From assembly GCA_028829895.1 (NCBI GenBank), contig CM054183.1, positions 15,471,975-15,535,974 of the forward strand: DNA of 64,000 bases, read 5' to 3'. Position numbers and translations under genes: made by a program. The first letter of the stretch is position 1. Each line of letters opens with the position of its first letter. This stretch comes from Sinotaia quadrata. Its lineage: Eukaryota > Mollusca > Gastropoda > Architaenioglossa > Viviparidae. The notes under the pieces are model-generated. The model had not been told where the DNA came from. It saw only the letters and a list, made by a program, of their open reading frames with translations, and did not search any database. Positions 33,901 through 41,772 of this stretch are shown in pieces.

Positions 33901-36326
33901 ATTTTTAGTTGATTGCCTGATCCTACCTAAAGAACTTTATTGTGTAAATTAATTTAACATATTGTAGATGAAATTCGACAGGCCTACTGAATTTTTGGAT
34001 GTGACCATTTGATAATAAAAAAAAAAAAACCGATCAGTCTCAAACCGAACCCTCGTGGTTTTCATATGCCTCTTTCGTTTTGTTCAAAATCAACCAATTT
34101 CCCCAGAATAATATTTATTTACACAAGATAAATTATTATTTATACCATATATTCAAATGGCAATCAACAAAAATCGTTTTCTTTCGGATTTTATTCAAGG
34201 AAACATCTAACAAATTGACGAAGGTCAACACAAGAAAAAGGTAAGAAAACTTTTTATTTATTTATTTATTTTTGAATTTAAAATAATAATAAGCAAACGT
34301 TAAAAAATTAAATAAATATTTTTAAAATGTCCCCCATAATATTTATTTTGAAAATCATTTTAGAATTGTACGAATTATGCTTGCTTTTAATTATTTAGTA
34401 GACTAGTAAAAAAAAAAAAACGGTGAAAATGTTCCCAAGTTCAACAAAAAGATAAGAAATCTTTGTATTATTTCTTTGTTTTTGAATTCGAAAAAAATTT
34501 AAAAAATACTTTTAAGATTCCTTAGTATGTCTATAATAGGTAGTAATTTAAATTTTTAAAATCCATTGATAATTACAGTCGCTTTAAATTTTTTAGCACA
34601 CTGACCCATTCAGTTATCGTTAAGCGTCAAAACATGGCCGCCGGCGAACGGGTTAAAATAGTGAAATGTGTTGATAGGTATCACATTTGAAATTAATTAA
34701 TTTAAGTCACTGGAATGATTGTAAATTACTGCGTAAGGCTTGTGAGTGCAGAGGTCCCCATTTGACAAGATTAATTAGGACTAGAAAAATACTACTGCAG
34801 GCAAAACCACTTATCTACATAAACTATATGATGTTAATTTTTGTTATATCTCTGGGAATTTTGTTTGCTTGCTTTTTACTTTGAGTTAGTTTATTTGTAG
34901 GGTTTCAGTAATTAGCACTGCATACACATACAGGTGATAACAGTATGCTAGTGTATGTACATACACGATTAACAGTACATGCACAAACAATATTTTATGA
35001 ATGCATGCCTTCTTTTATTTTAACAGAGCATTTCCAGATGATTTAACTCAAGAACCACTGTTATTCACAAAAGAAAAGCTTTCTTCACGCACACAGTTTG
35101 ATGTACACACCAAAAATGTTGGTGATAAAACTTTAGTTGGTGCGCATGAAACTTTGGTTGGCACACAAGCTGTGCATCAGCAACAATCATCGAGTGGGAT
35201 GGGGAAGCCAAGGACACTTGTTTCCATGAAGCAGACCATGGTGGAAAGAATTGCAGATGCAGTGGAACGATTTGATTATTATCAGCGAGGTCTGCGGCAC
35301 CACTTAGGCAAAAAAGAACCCTGGCAAATCATAGAAAAGCAAGTGATAATTCTATGGTCTTCTTCAAAAAGTCCACTGTTTATAGCTGTTTAAATTTTTA
35401 AATATGTTAGCTGTTTGAATTTTTATGGCTTTTTGGTGCATTATTGTTTGTGAATAAAGTCTATTAGCAAATTGCATTAAATTACAGTAAACTCACCTAC
35501 AAACAAATGTGTTCCAAAATCAAATGTGATTTGTATTTTTATTTTTAAAAAAAGCTCAGTTTCAACTATTTTTTGAAACCAGTGAAACTTGAAAATTCAC
35601 AATAGATTTATAAAATCTTTTAGTATGAAATAAAAGCAGCAACACTCTTGTTTTTTGGTACAACCTTGAATCGTTTGAATTTTAATTTTGCATTGGCACA
35701 TTATTAATGCTTAGCAGTTGTGATTATATTTTTTTTAATTTCTTGGTATAGTTTGCAGTTTTAAATGTTTTCAATGGATCTCAGCATATACCAGCTTCTT
35801 TTCACAGCCCTTTCTGTGTTGCAGTGTTGCCGACCAGATCCTAGATGAGTGTTTTGCACAAGTAGTAGCTGAAATGGAAGACATCAACATGGCCATGGCA
35901 GACCACATCTACAAGTCCGAGTTCATGGACCAGAGTGGCCTACCTTTGTCTCCACCTGTCCTTGCTTCAGATTTCATCACTGGTGGACCAGCAGCCCAGA
36001 ATCTTCGTGACTCAGCAGCAGCCAAGCAGTCTGTGGAACGGGTCATGTCAAAAACTGAACCATCCATTTCTCTGAATGAAAACTCCAGACTGGACTCAAG
36101 ACGAGAATCAACCCATCACTCCAGACATCAATCACCTGTTTTAAATTCAGCTGTGGGGAACGTTTATGATGTAAATTTCTTAAATTCTAGCATAGAAGAT
36201 TCTCCACCAAGGTCACCTCATCCTAAAGATGCAACTGTAGATGATACAAAAGTAGATGAAGATGAGGAGTATGATGATGACTACACAGATTTTACTGATG
36301 AAGATGATGAAAGCATTAGATCCTAG
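9864..36326 (+). CDS. KIAA0753: Moonraker / KIAA0753 (MNR, OFIP) centriole and centriolar-satellite protein
   Basis: Exons: 9864-9929 (tentative), 12329-12902, 13559-13681, 15958-16110, 18382-18453, 21087-21259, 23577-23737, 26010-26228, 28041-28068, 28485-28552, 30199-30304, 31245-31415, 31789-31876, 32778-32862, 35027-35338, 35825-36326. All phases match (0,1,1,1,1,0,2,2,0,2,0,0,1,2,2), giving about 966 aa against 967 recalled for human. Diagnostic matches: near the N-terminus NQLQFNLNVP and SFKFSVVSEDKLAAAVQLAK; centrally VEQRVAQRLKPLL; later a methionine/arginine-rich helix ending RLEEMEREHQEIRRRW; near the C-terminus EPWQII, DECFAQVVAEMEDI and SEFMD. The family scaffolds centriolar satellites and, with OFD1 and FOPNL, supports centriole duplication and ciliogenesis. 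Oddities are a probable GC-AG last intron, a 28-nt microexon, a weak donor after 18453 (GTTCAA), and a C-terminal extension of about 130 residues ending in an acidic tract. If the first exon is wrong, ATG 12305 gives 952 aa. Confidence 0.9.
9930..12328 (+). other. KIAA0753 intron 1 (tentative)
   Basis: AT-rich sequence with a TCTTTCTTTC/T-rich tract (about 9955-9985), a short ACAC run (10202-10218) and a TATATATA tract (about 11061-11070). A 99-codon open frame at 10230-10529 has no recognisable motifs and ordinary AT-rich composition, so it is not called as a gene. Confidence 0.5.
13974..14199. repeat. Minisatellite, 21-bp unit, about 11 copies
   Basis: The unit AAGGAGATGTAGCAGTCTGTT repeats nearly perfectly inside the KIAA0753 intron 13682-15957. 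Variation is confined mostly to the middle (GTAGCAG, GTAGCGG, GTAATGG). Confidence 0.95.
15034..15270. repeat. Minisatellite, about 40-bp unit, 6 copies, sharing its core with the 14-kb array
   Basis: The unit consists of AAGGAGATGCAGTAGTCTGT followed by TTTACACTAAGATTGTTCTC. Its first half is the same core as the 21-bp array about 1 kb upstream, so the two arrays are related. Confidence 0.93.
16120..16335. repeat. Minisatellite, about 45-50-bp unit, 4-5 copies
   Basis: The unit contains CATCTGTCTTCTTGGCATCA and TAGTACAATGTATAGTACC, starting just after the donor of the exon ending at 16110. It is intronic. Confidence 0.9.
16336..17560. other. KIAA0753 intron sequence, nothing recognised
   Basis: AT-rich intronic DNA with only short chance reading frames between two tandem arrays. 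Confidence 0.5.
17565..18120. repeat. Minisatellite, about 34-bp unit, about 15 copies
   Basis: The unit reads TTATGTTGTCTCTAGTTCTG then CAGTACTTTTGTTT, with drift. Every unit is pyrimidine-rich on the plus strand and carries TCTAG or GCAG, so the array presents many acceptor-like motifs upstream of the true acceptor at 18380-18381. Open frames across it are repeat artefacts. Confidence 0.93.
18955..19560. repeat. Degenerate minisatellite, about 28-bp unit, about 20 copies
   Basis: Units of the form ACCATAACTAACAATAGTGT followed by GTATGTGT repeat imperfectly with variable lengths in the intron 18454-21086. The minus-strand open frame here comes from the repeat. Confidence 0.85.
20104..20215 (-). 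mobile_element. Fragment of an interspersed repeat (copy 1 of 2)
   Basis: Read on the minus strand, this segment contains TTAGTGCTGAAGAAAGGCAT, TCTAGAGCTTGAAA and GGCAATTTCACAC. The same sequence occurs on the plus strand at about 59580-59720 in a MYO19 intron with about 85-90% similarity by eye. Two copies in unrelated introns and opposite orientation indicate a dispersed repeat. The family is unknown. Confidence 0.75.
20222..20525. repeat. Tandem duplication, period about 140 bp, 2 full copies plus a partial
   Basis: Copies begin at 20226 and 20366 with CTTTATTATATATAACAGG, and a shortened third starts near 20509. Both full copies contain TTGTTGTTTTAG or the similar CTGTTGTTTTAG. Intronic. 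Confidence 0.9.
20595..20965. repeat. Two small adjacent repeats in the KIAA0753 intron
   Basis: At 20595-20745, about three copies of a roughly 58-bp unit occur (AATTATTAACTTGTAGCTT, then GAAGAATAATTTTCTCC). At about 20840-20965 there is a two-copy repeat containing AAAGCACTTGGGAATTTTAA and AAGTGTTAATAAAAA. Confidence 0.75.
21418..21603. repeat. Tandem duplication, period 90 bp, 2 copies
   Basis: TAAGTGTATATGAGATAAAC at 21421 and its near copy at 21511 begin two units that both end GGAGAGTAAGAACC. The array lies in the intron after the exon ending at 21259. Confidence 0.9.
22294..22950. repeat. 63-bp minisatellite, about 10 copies, open on both strands
   Basis: The unit contains TTCTGTCCCTACTGGTGATA, AATAACAGCTGTATGGTTA and TGGCCAGGAAACAAAGGCCC, with about 95% identity between copies. 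Because 63 is a multiple of three and one frame on each strand lacks stops, the array creates long open frames in both directions with 21-residue repeats. It sits in an intron between the exons ending at 21259 and starting at 23577. I read the open frames as artefacts. Confidence 0.95.
23905..24125. repeat. Minisatellite, about 24-bp unit, about 9 copies
   Basis: The unit GTGGTCCATGGTGACTTTTT recurs with drift in the intron after the exon ending at 23737. Confidence 0.85.
24300..24525. repeat. Minisatellite, 36-42-bp unit, 6 copies
   Basis: The unit consists of AATTAGAAGGAACTGGCTTG followed by CAGTGACAAACACTATT, with a 3-6 bp ATT length difference between early and late copies. Intronic. Confidence 0.93.
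24893..25690. repeat. Two degenerate tandem repeats in the intron before exon 26010
   Basis: At 24893-25110, a unit of about 65 bp repeats about three times (GTGTGTGGTTAGAGAGG, then TAGTGACATT, then GGATAG). At about 25500-25690, three to four imperfect units contain AACATCAT, TTTTGATTGT and CACACT. The short open frames here follow the repeats. Confidence 0.7.
26600..26925. repeat. Degenerate repeat cluster in KIAA0753 intron
   Basis: Two almost identical 57-59 bp units (CACATTTCAATAATCCCACT, ACTGTAGATCTAGTGATT, AAGCATTGAAGAA) lie at about 26813-26925, with weaker copies upstream (CAGTAACCC...TAGATCTAGCTTAG). Confidence 0.8.
26926..28020. other. KIAA0753 intron sequence, nothing recognised
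   Basis: AT-rich intronic DNA. Chance open frames at about 27435-27758 and 27850-28182 are hydrophobic because of T-richness and show no domain. The second overlaps the microexon in a different context. Confidence 0.5.
28041..28068 (+). CDS. KIAA0753: 28-nt microexon of KIAA0753
   Basis: TTTCTTTCCAG precedes 28041 and GTATGC follows 28068. The exon supplies one base to finish a codon (AA|T) and then nine codons, DFFPGEGKK. Without it the exon ending at 26228 (phase 2) cannot join the exon starting at 28485 (phase 0) without a frame shift. The phase fit and good sites on both sides are the evidence. Confidence 0.75.
28279..28480. repeat. 62-63-bp tandem repeat, 3 copies plus a partial that runs into the splice acceptor
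   Basis: TTTCTGCCTATTTGTTTAGT starts copies at 28279, 28342 and 28404. A fourth partial copy (TTTCTTTCAC, 28466 onward) forms the polypyrimidine tract of the acceptor used by the exon at 28485. Confidence 0.85.
28688..29157. repeat. 234-bp tandem duplication, nearly identical copies
   Basis: The segments beginning GCAGTATAAAAATACACATT at 28688 and 28922 are almost identical through CTGTCATCTAA. The two similar minus-strand open frames within them are duplicate artefacts. The high identity suggests a recent duplication. Confidence 0.95.
29300..30185. other. KIAA0753 intron sequence, nothing recognised
   Basis: AT-rich intronic DNA. A short repeated phrase (CTTTATGTACTAGATTGAAT) occurs near 30060 and 30125. 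No exon is supported. Confidence 0.5.
30320..30935. repeat. 36-bp minisatellite, about 17 copies
   Basis: The unit GATCCTGTAATCTCTGCTCT plus AAATACTAAGCCCATT begins almost directly after the donor of the exon ending at 30304. Two unit variants (AAATACTAAGCCCATT and AAATACCCAGACCACA) alternate in a patterned way, indicating block duplication. The 203-codon minus-strand open frame is a by-product of a repeat length divisible by three. Confidence 0.95.
32100..32420. other. KIAA0753 intron sequence with a minus-strand chance frame
   Basis: A 91-codon minus-strand frame (32138-32413) is lysine- and asparagine-rich with no recognisable domain. It lies within the intron 31877-32777, and I see nothing to support a gene. 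Confidence 0.5.
33222..34652. mobile_element. Non-autonomous piggyBac-like element (1431 bp) with TTAA duplications
   Basis: The element begins CCCGTTCGCCGGC and ends GCCGGCGAACGGG, a perfect 13-bp terminal inverted repeat. It is flanked by TTAA at 33218-33221 and 34653-34656. TTAA target duplication with CCC-initial termini is the piggyBac signature. Inside, a direct repeat of about 380-390 bp (about 33268-33645 and 33674-34062) contains TTCAGCAGCCAATCTGCTCT and GAAGCTGAGCCGCCATTTTG in both copies. No transposase frame is present. It lies in the KIAA0753 intron between 32862 and 35027 and is richer in CpG than its host intron, consistent with a relatively young insertion. Confidence 0.92.
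35339..35824 (+). other. Probable GC-AG intron of KIAA0753
   Basis: The last intron appears to start GCAAGT rather than GT. Ending the exon at 35338 (GAAAA|GCAAGTGAT) leaves two bases that join T at 35825 to give EPWQIIENVADQIL, which aligns without a gap to the recalled human C-terminal motif (PWLIAESFSEEL). The GT eight bases away (AAGCAA|GTGATA, phase 0) would throw the last exon out of frame. GCAAGT is the usual consensus of GC donors. Confidence 0.75.
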
Positions 36327-36330
36327 CACT

Positions 36331-36476
36331 GATGTAGATTTCTTAGTCTAGTGCAGAAGATTCACCACTGAGGTATCTCAGCCTAAAGAAGCAACTTTAG
36401 ATGATACAAAAGTAGATGAAGATGTTGAGTATGAAATGACCTTACAGATTTTACCAGTGACTGCATTAGATCCTAG
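36331..36476 (+). pseudogene. Decayed tandem copy of the KIAA0753 terminal coding segment
   Basis: Directly after the stop codon, 36331-36476 repeats 36168-36326. Both run from GATGTA(A/G)ATTTCTTA through GATGATACAAAAGTAGATGA to GCATTAGATCCTAG. The second copy has several substitutions and small deletions, including an in-frame TAG early on. It is untranslated, probably part of the 3' UTR. Confidence 0.92.
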
Positions 36477-36604
36477 ATCTGCCAGTTAATTTAATCTTTG
36501 GGAAGTAGAGTTGAATGTGAAATATTTATCTTATTTACTGCTTCACTTTTCTGTATACAAAATGTATAAAACAGATTTGCTTTCTGATAAACACAGTTAT
36601 TCAC

Positions 36605-36610
36605 ATTAAA
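36605..36610 (+). terminator. Candidate poly(A) signal (ATTAAA) for KIAA0753
   Basis: ATTAAA lies about 280 nt after the stop. A canonical AATAAA occurs only much farther on (37735-37740). Assignment is weak. Confidence 0.25.
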
Positions 36611-39600
36611 CACTATACCTGATCCCATCAGTATCTGTTATGAGATTTATGTCCCTTTTATTCAAACTGCATTACAGACTAAAATATACGCATTATTCTC
36701 TTATCTCTTCATTGATATAAAATTGTTTAAATATATTAAACAACTTCTCAAAGCCATTCATCATTTATAGGAAATTAATACAAGCTCATGCCAAAGTAGA
36801 ACAGTTTTTATTTTAGTTTTTGTATCATGCCATTTGCATTGGTATAGAAATATTAGCAGTGGAAATCTTACAATGTTCTCTTCTCATAGCTTTTGCTCAT
36901 TCAAGTGTTTTATTCACACAGGAAAAAGAAAGTGAATTTATATGAAATATTTTTCTTTCTTCAAACCAACATATTTATGAGAAAATAATTTGTGTTTGAG
37001 CATGGATAAGTCTAAATCAGGTCTTAGATGTAAAGAAATTCAGTTGAAATATTCTTTGTTTTGCTGAAAACTTTTATTTTGATTATATTTTGTGAGACAT
37101 AAAAATTCTGTGGATTATTTACTTTGGTCATTAATACAGGTGGTTTACCTTCTAGTTTCATATTATCATTAGTCTTCCAGTCTTCATAAAGTGGATGTAA
37201 AATTTTCAAACTTTCCTGCAGAGTTATTGAATGAACTTTGACACAGACAGACAAGGATTGGTTATTTTTAGATATCCATTTTCTGAAAGCCTGATTAGTG
37301 ATTTCCACTGCTTGAATCAGGATGTGTGAAATGCATATCATGTCTATGATAGATGTTTTGTTAACTAAATATGTTCATTTTCACCAACATTTGATCACTT
37401 GTGATTTGGTTTTGTTGATACTGACTTTGTGTATGTATCAATGTTGTCTCTGCCTATCTCTGCTCACATTATTACACAACAAAATTTTATTTCCAAAGTG
37501 AAATCTCCAAGTCATAATTGTCTTGTTACTGTCTATGAATTCATAATGACTTGTATATTTTCATTTTGATATTTGCATGAAATTGAAAATTTCTGCCTGA
37601 AAATATTGTACTGACACTTGGCAAGTGAATATTTTTTGCTTATCAAATAATTTATTAACTTTAACTGATTGGATACAGTGAATTAGTAAACAATTTGAGT
37701 AATGCTCACAAAATATATAATAATTTTATGATCAAATAAATTATAATTATTGTAATAATAGAAAAGTACACAAATAGAAGTAATTAAACAGACAGGAAAA
37801 TAATTTCACTGGTAAATTGCAAGGAAAAATATGTATTGCAGAAGACAAGTTTTAGTTGTTGATTAATGCCTGTAGATTTTATTAATGCTTTATTTCATTT
37901 CAGCCAGTCAGGGACACAACTTGTCAATGCAGACTGTCATAGGGTGGTTATGCTGGTTGAAATCAAATCTTTAATGACTGTGACAGCATTGAGGCTTAAC
38001 TCCTTTGGGCGCCCCCCCCCCCCCAAAATAAGGGAGGTTACTGTGAAGATCACATGGTCATCCAGCTTCTGGCTTTTCTCTGTTAAAAGTTATGAGCAGA
38101 ATCAACCAGTACATCCTCTCAGTTTTGGTCAGCAGATATAGTTTTTTTTTCCAGTTCCAGCCTATTTTCCTCACATTGTCAGTCATTGGTGGAAATAATA
38201 AGTTAACCAATGAACATATTTCTTTTATAAGAAATCTGTCTAAATTGTAAATACAAAACTGGAGTTGAATCATTTTCAAAGTAAGAAAAAATCAGTATGA
38301 GACAAGTACATCCCAGTATAAACGTAGTATACATTTCTTGGATCAAAATGAAGCTTTGTTTGTAATGGAGAAAGTTAAAATGGTTTGAAATTTATTGTCC
38401 TAAAAGGAAATGGGAAGAAAGAAAAGTAGTTTGTAGAGATAGATGTATCAAAGAGAATATAAAACTTGTTACTAGATGTTGGTATTTTTCTTGCATCTTG
38501 TATACTATAGTTCTGAAGTCTGCCAGTATTTCAGAGGGAGACTACTTATAGCTCTTTGAGCACTCCTAAAAGCTTAAGCTTTGTTCTGTTGTATTTTTAC
38601 TAATGATTTTATATTTTGTCGTCTTTAAATTTTTTCTTTCTTTCTTTCTTTTTGGGGTGTTTGCATTTTACTCATTTTAACAAGGATTTTGTTTTTACCA
38701 TATGGATCTGATGTGTTTAAATTTGCTGTGTAAATAGACATATTTCTTTGTAAAATAATTTTTTTAATTATTGCCTCTCACTGTCTAAAAATATTATGTG
38801 TCATGTCCTTTAAGGCTTTTGAAGAAATTGTTAAATAATACTAAATATATCTTACACATTAAAAGTTAACCCTGCAACAAAATCTGTTTTCATTTCTAAG
38901 TTAGTAAATAGTTATTCAAAAATTTACAAAGCACACGAATAATAATTGTGGGATCTTAATTTTCATTTTGAATTCATTCAGTTTTATTTCAAGTTCTGAT
39001 TAAACATAGAGGTTGTGGGATGTTTTTCAGGTTAGAAAAGAATGAAAAAAATAGAACAGTAGATTAAAAGTTTATAAAAGAAAGGAGACGAGTAAGACCT
39101 CATTTCACTGCTTCCCCATCCTGACCACCTTTCTTCTTTGATGGACAGCATTTTTCTAATAGATTTGTGAACAGTTTTGTCATTATGTTACTTATGAAAA
39201 TGAATTCAGGCTGACTGCCAACCTCTTGCGAAAATTATTTATCTTTTAGATGTGGGGAGGTTTTCAAAACAGCAAAGAGGAATGGTTATATCTTTTCTTT
39301 TTCTTACTTTCTTGGAGAGAAATAATTTAAAAGTGATAATAAAGTTAGTCTATAAGTACAGCATTGATGGGGGTGGAGATGGATTATGTACAATAAAAGT
39401 GTATTTATAGCCAACATTTTCTATGAATCTGGTTCCGAAATAATTAAATCAAATAGCACATAAATAGTAAAGTTTTATAATAAATGACAACTAACAAGAT
39501 AACTACAATAAAAATTACAGTGATTACAATAAAGAGACAACTACAATCAAGAAGAGAGGTAACTACAATAAAGAGACAACTACAGTCAAGACAATGACAA

Positions 39601-41526
39601 CTATAGTAAAGATGTAAAAATTTCAATTAAGAAGACAAAAAAACCCGACAGTTAAAAGTTTCTGTCTCAGAGCTATCTGTTCCTCTTCCCTGATATCTAG
39701 TCTGGATAATATGCAAAAGTTGAAAGAAGACATGAAGCACTAAATAAAACAAATATAAATGTTAGATGTATTTACATGTATTTTTTGGTGTGCTGGTTGT
39801 ATTACATTTCACTCGAGTCAATTTAAGATCAAGTACACATCACTTAGTCATAATGAACAGATAGAAAACTAAAATTTCTTAAGATGACCATTTATTGTAG
39901 CAATTTGGACCATAACTAACACACCATTTATAAGAATGATAGTGCCACTCATTTTCAACTCAGGGATGAAATCTAGCCAAAAGAAGACAATGATTTATAA
40001 ATCAAGTCTTGTGCCTACTGTTTATGATAAATTATGGATCCTCATGAATCTTGTGCTCTTTCAAAAGAAAATAAAGTCAGCTTAAAACAAATGCCAGCTT
40101 TACTCTGTTGAGACCATAAAATGTGAGTTTTACCAGAATACATTTTTTTTTTCAGTTTAAAAAATAAACTGTTCAATTTAGGCATGAATTTGCAGGAACG
40201 CAATAATGTTATTTAATAATAGTAATTTAAAAACACATTGTTTACCTATACAACCAGATTTATTGACATAAGAATAGTTCTTTCTCAAAAACAAATGCAG
40301 ACATTTAAAAGAAAAATATCCAGATCAGTCAAAAGAAAATTAATGTTTGGACACCATTTTTGTTTTGATTTTTATTATTTTGAAACTAAATTCAAAACTC
40401 TGCTGGCAAGAGTTATTATAAACAATAAAAACGTTTACATATAAGATTTTGATCAGAAATTAAAATGATAAAAATTCACTGTCAGTTTGTTGAAAAGCAC
40501 AAAAGAAAACTAATTTGTGCCTGATACAAGTTATTTTAAAACCCACATAACCCATTTCAACCAGGTCAAGTAGAATGGAAAAGAACCCATTTGGCAAATA
40601 AATATCCCACACAGGTCCAAGATGAATTATCAACAGCATTAGTCTGCAACATTTGCTTGGTCTCAATATATTTTGCAAAGATACCTGCATGTGATCCCAA
40701 GTTCTAATTTTTCTAATAAATGAGTACAATATTTTACATTGCTTTGGCTTACTTAGAATTTTACTAAAGTAATATTGCACTAATAATCAAATGTACATCA
40801 GATGAAAAGTTTTAATACAGAAGAATCAGCAAGGACAACGCCCAACACAACAGAAAGGGATGAGAATTATGTTAATTAGCAATTTACTATACAATTATTA
40901 TTTACAATTATCTACACTTGTATTATTAACCAAGTGTGAATATTTATCACAAATGCTCAAACTACATTTACATGAAAACAGTTTGTGAATAAACTGTAAT
41001 CACACTGTTCACATTAATGCAGTTTCACTGGTGCATTTTATCATATATATATATATATACACAACTGCTGAATCACAACGCACATCTAAATTGGTACAAT
41101 ACTGAACTATGAATATTCAACTTTGTATGTCAGCAATAAGATGATATTTATAAATATGTTATGATTTTAAAATAATAATTATAACTGCTACAAATAACTG
41201 CATATTTATATTTCTTATAATTATAGCAATATGCCTTGACCATAGTTTTTAACAGACTTAAAAATCTGCTTTATTATAAAAATAATCCAGTACAATATGA
41301 AAGTTTAATTACATCAACAAGATACAATGTGAGATTTTTGTGGAATAAAAAAGTTCAAGAAAGAATCAGAACTGGAATGTTTTCAATGATCCTAAAGCTG
41401 CATATTTGTTTTCTTCAAGTTTAAGACCCTCATGACAGAAAATAATTATTTTCATTTTCAGTAATTTAGGGGGGGGGGGGGGGGGGGCCACTCTCTACAG
41501 ATAGTTTATAGTCTGTTGTAAGAATA
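36611..41526. other. Convergent intergenic region between KIAA0753 and MYO19
   Basis: About 5 kb of AT-rich DNA without a supportable gene. It contains a 13-nt C run (38012-38024), a small TTTCTTTC tract (about 38633-38652), a degenerate ACAACTACAATAAAGAG repeat (39480-39600) and a TATATA tract (41042-41060). Short open frames such as 37866-38141 show no motif. Parts probably belong to the 3' UTRs of the flanking genes. Confidence 0.5.
41469..41487. repeat. Uninterrupted run of 19 G (plus strand)
   Basis: A G homopolymer lies just downstream of the MYO19 stop and candidate poly(A) signal in MYO19 orientation (a C run in the transcript sense). Its length may vary or be an assembly estimate. 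G-quadruplex formation is possible. Confidence 0.85.
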
Positions 41527-41532
41527 TTTATT
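41527..41532 (-). terminator. Candidate poly(A) signal (AATAAA) of MYO19
   Basis: AATAAA on the minus strand lies about 80 nt after the MYO19 stop codon at 41614-41616, with the 19-nt homopolymer a further 40 nt on. Position and hexamer are suitable, but no other support exists. Confidence 0.5.
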
Positions 41533-41613
41533 CTGAAGATAAAGAGAAACTTTATTCCATTGCTATTTAATTCTTATTTAATAGTGAGGTCTTAGTACTG
41601 AGGGATTCAGTCA

Positions 41614-41772
41614 TTATACTGATGATGATAAAGATAGGATAACATCATGATTTTTCTGCCAGGGTTCAGATCTTGATGGGAGAATATCTGGAAGTCCACA
41701 AGGCAGATCTCTTCGATTAACCAAGTGGCTATATTTCAGAACTGTGGCCCTGATGTGGAAGCGAATGCAGTG
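41614..41772 (-). CDS. MYO19: Terminal exon of MYO19 (tail motif)
   Basis: The acceptor is TTCTTTACAAAACAG, in phase 0, matching the phase-0 donor AAA|GTAAGT at 46504. The 52-codon exon encodes the tail motif I(R/K)FHxRxxxL(K/R)Y and ends TCATCATCAGTATAA. An intervening small exon between 46504 and 41772 cannot be excluded. Confidence 0.75.
   Translation of the reverse strand, partial: HCIRFHIRATVLKYSHLVNRRDLPCGLPDILPSRSEPWQKNHDVILSLSSSV

Noticed and set aside
33222..34652. Considered as the promoter CpG island of a separate gene because of CpG content
   Set aside because: TTAA duplications and inverted termini explain it as a piggyBac-like insertion, and no reading frame follows.
37866..38141. 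91-codon open frame downstream of KIAA0753
   Set aside because: It runs through a 13-nt C run and shows no recognisable domain or conservation cue.
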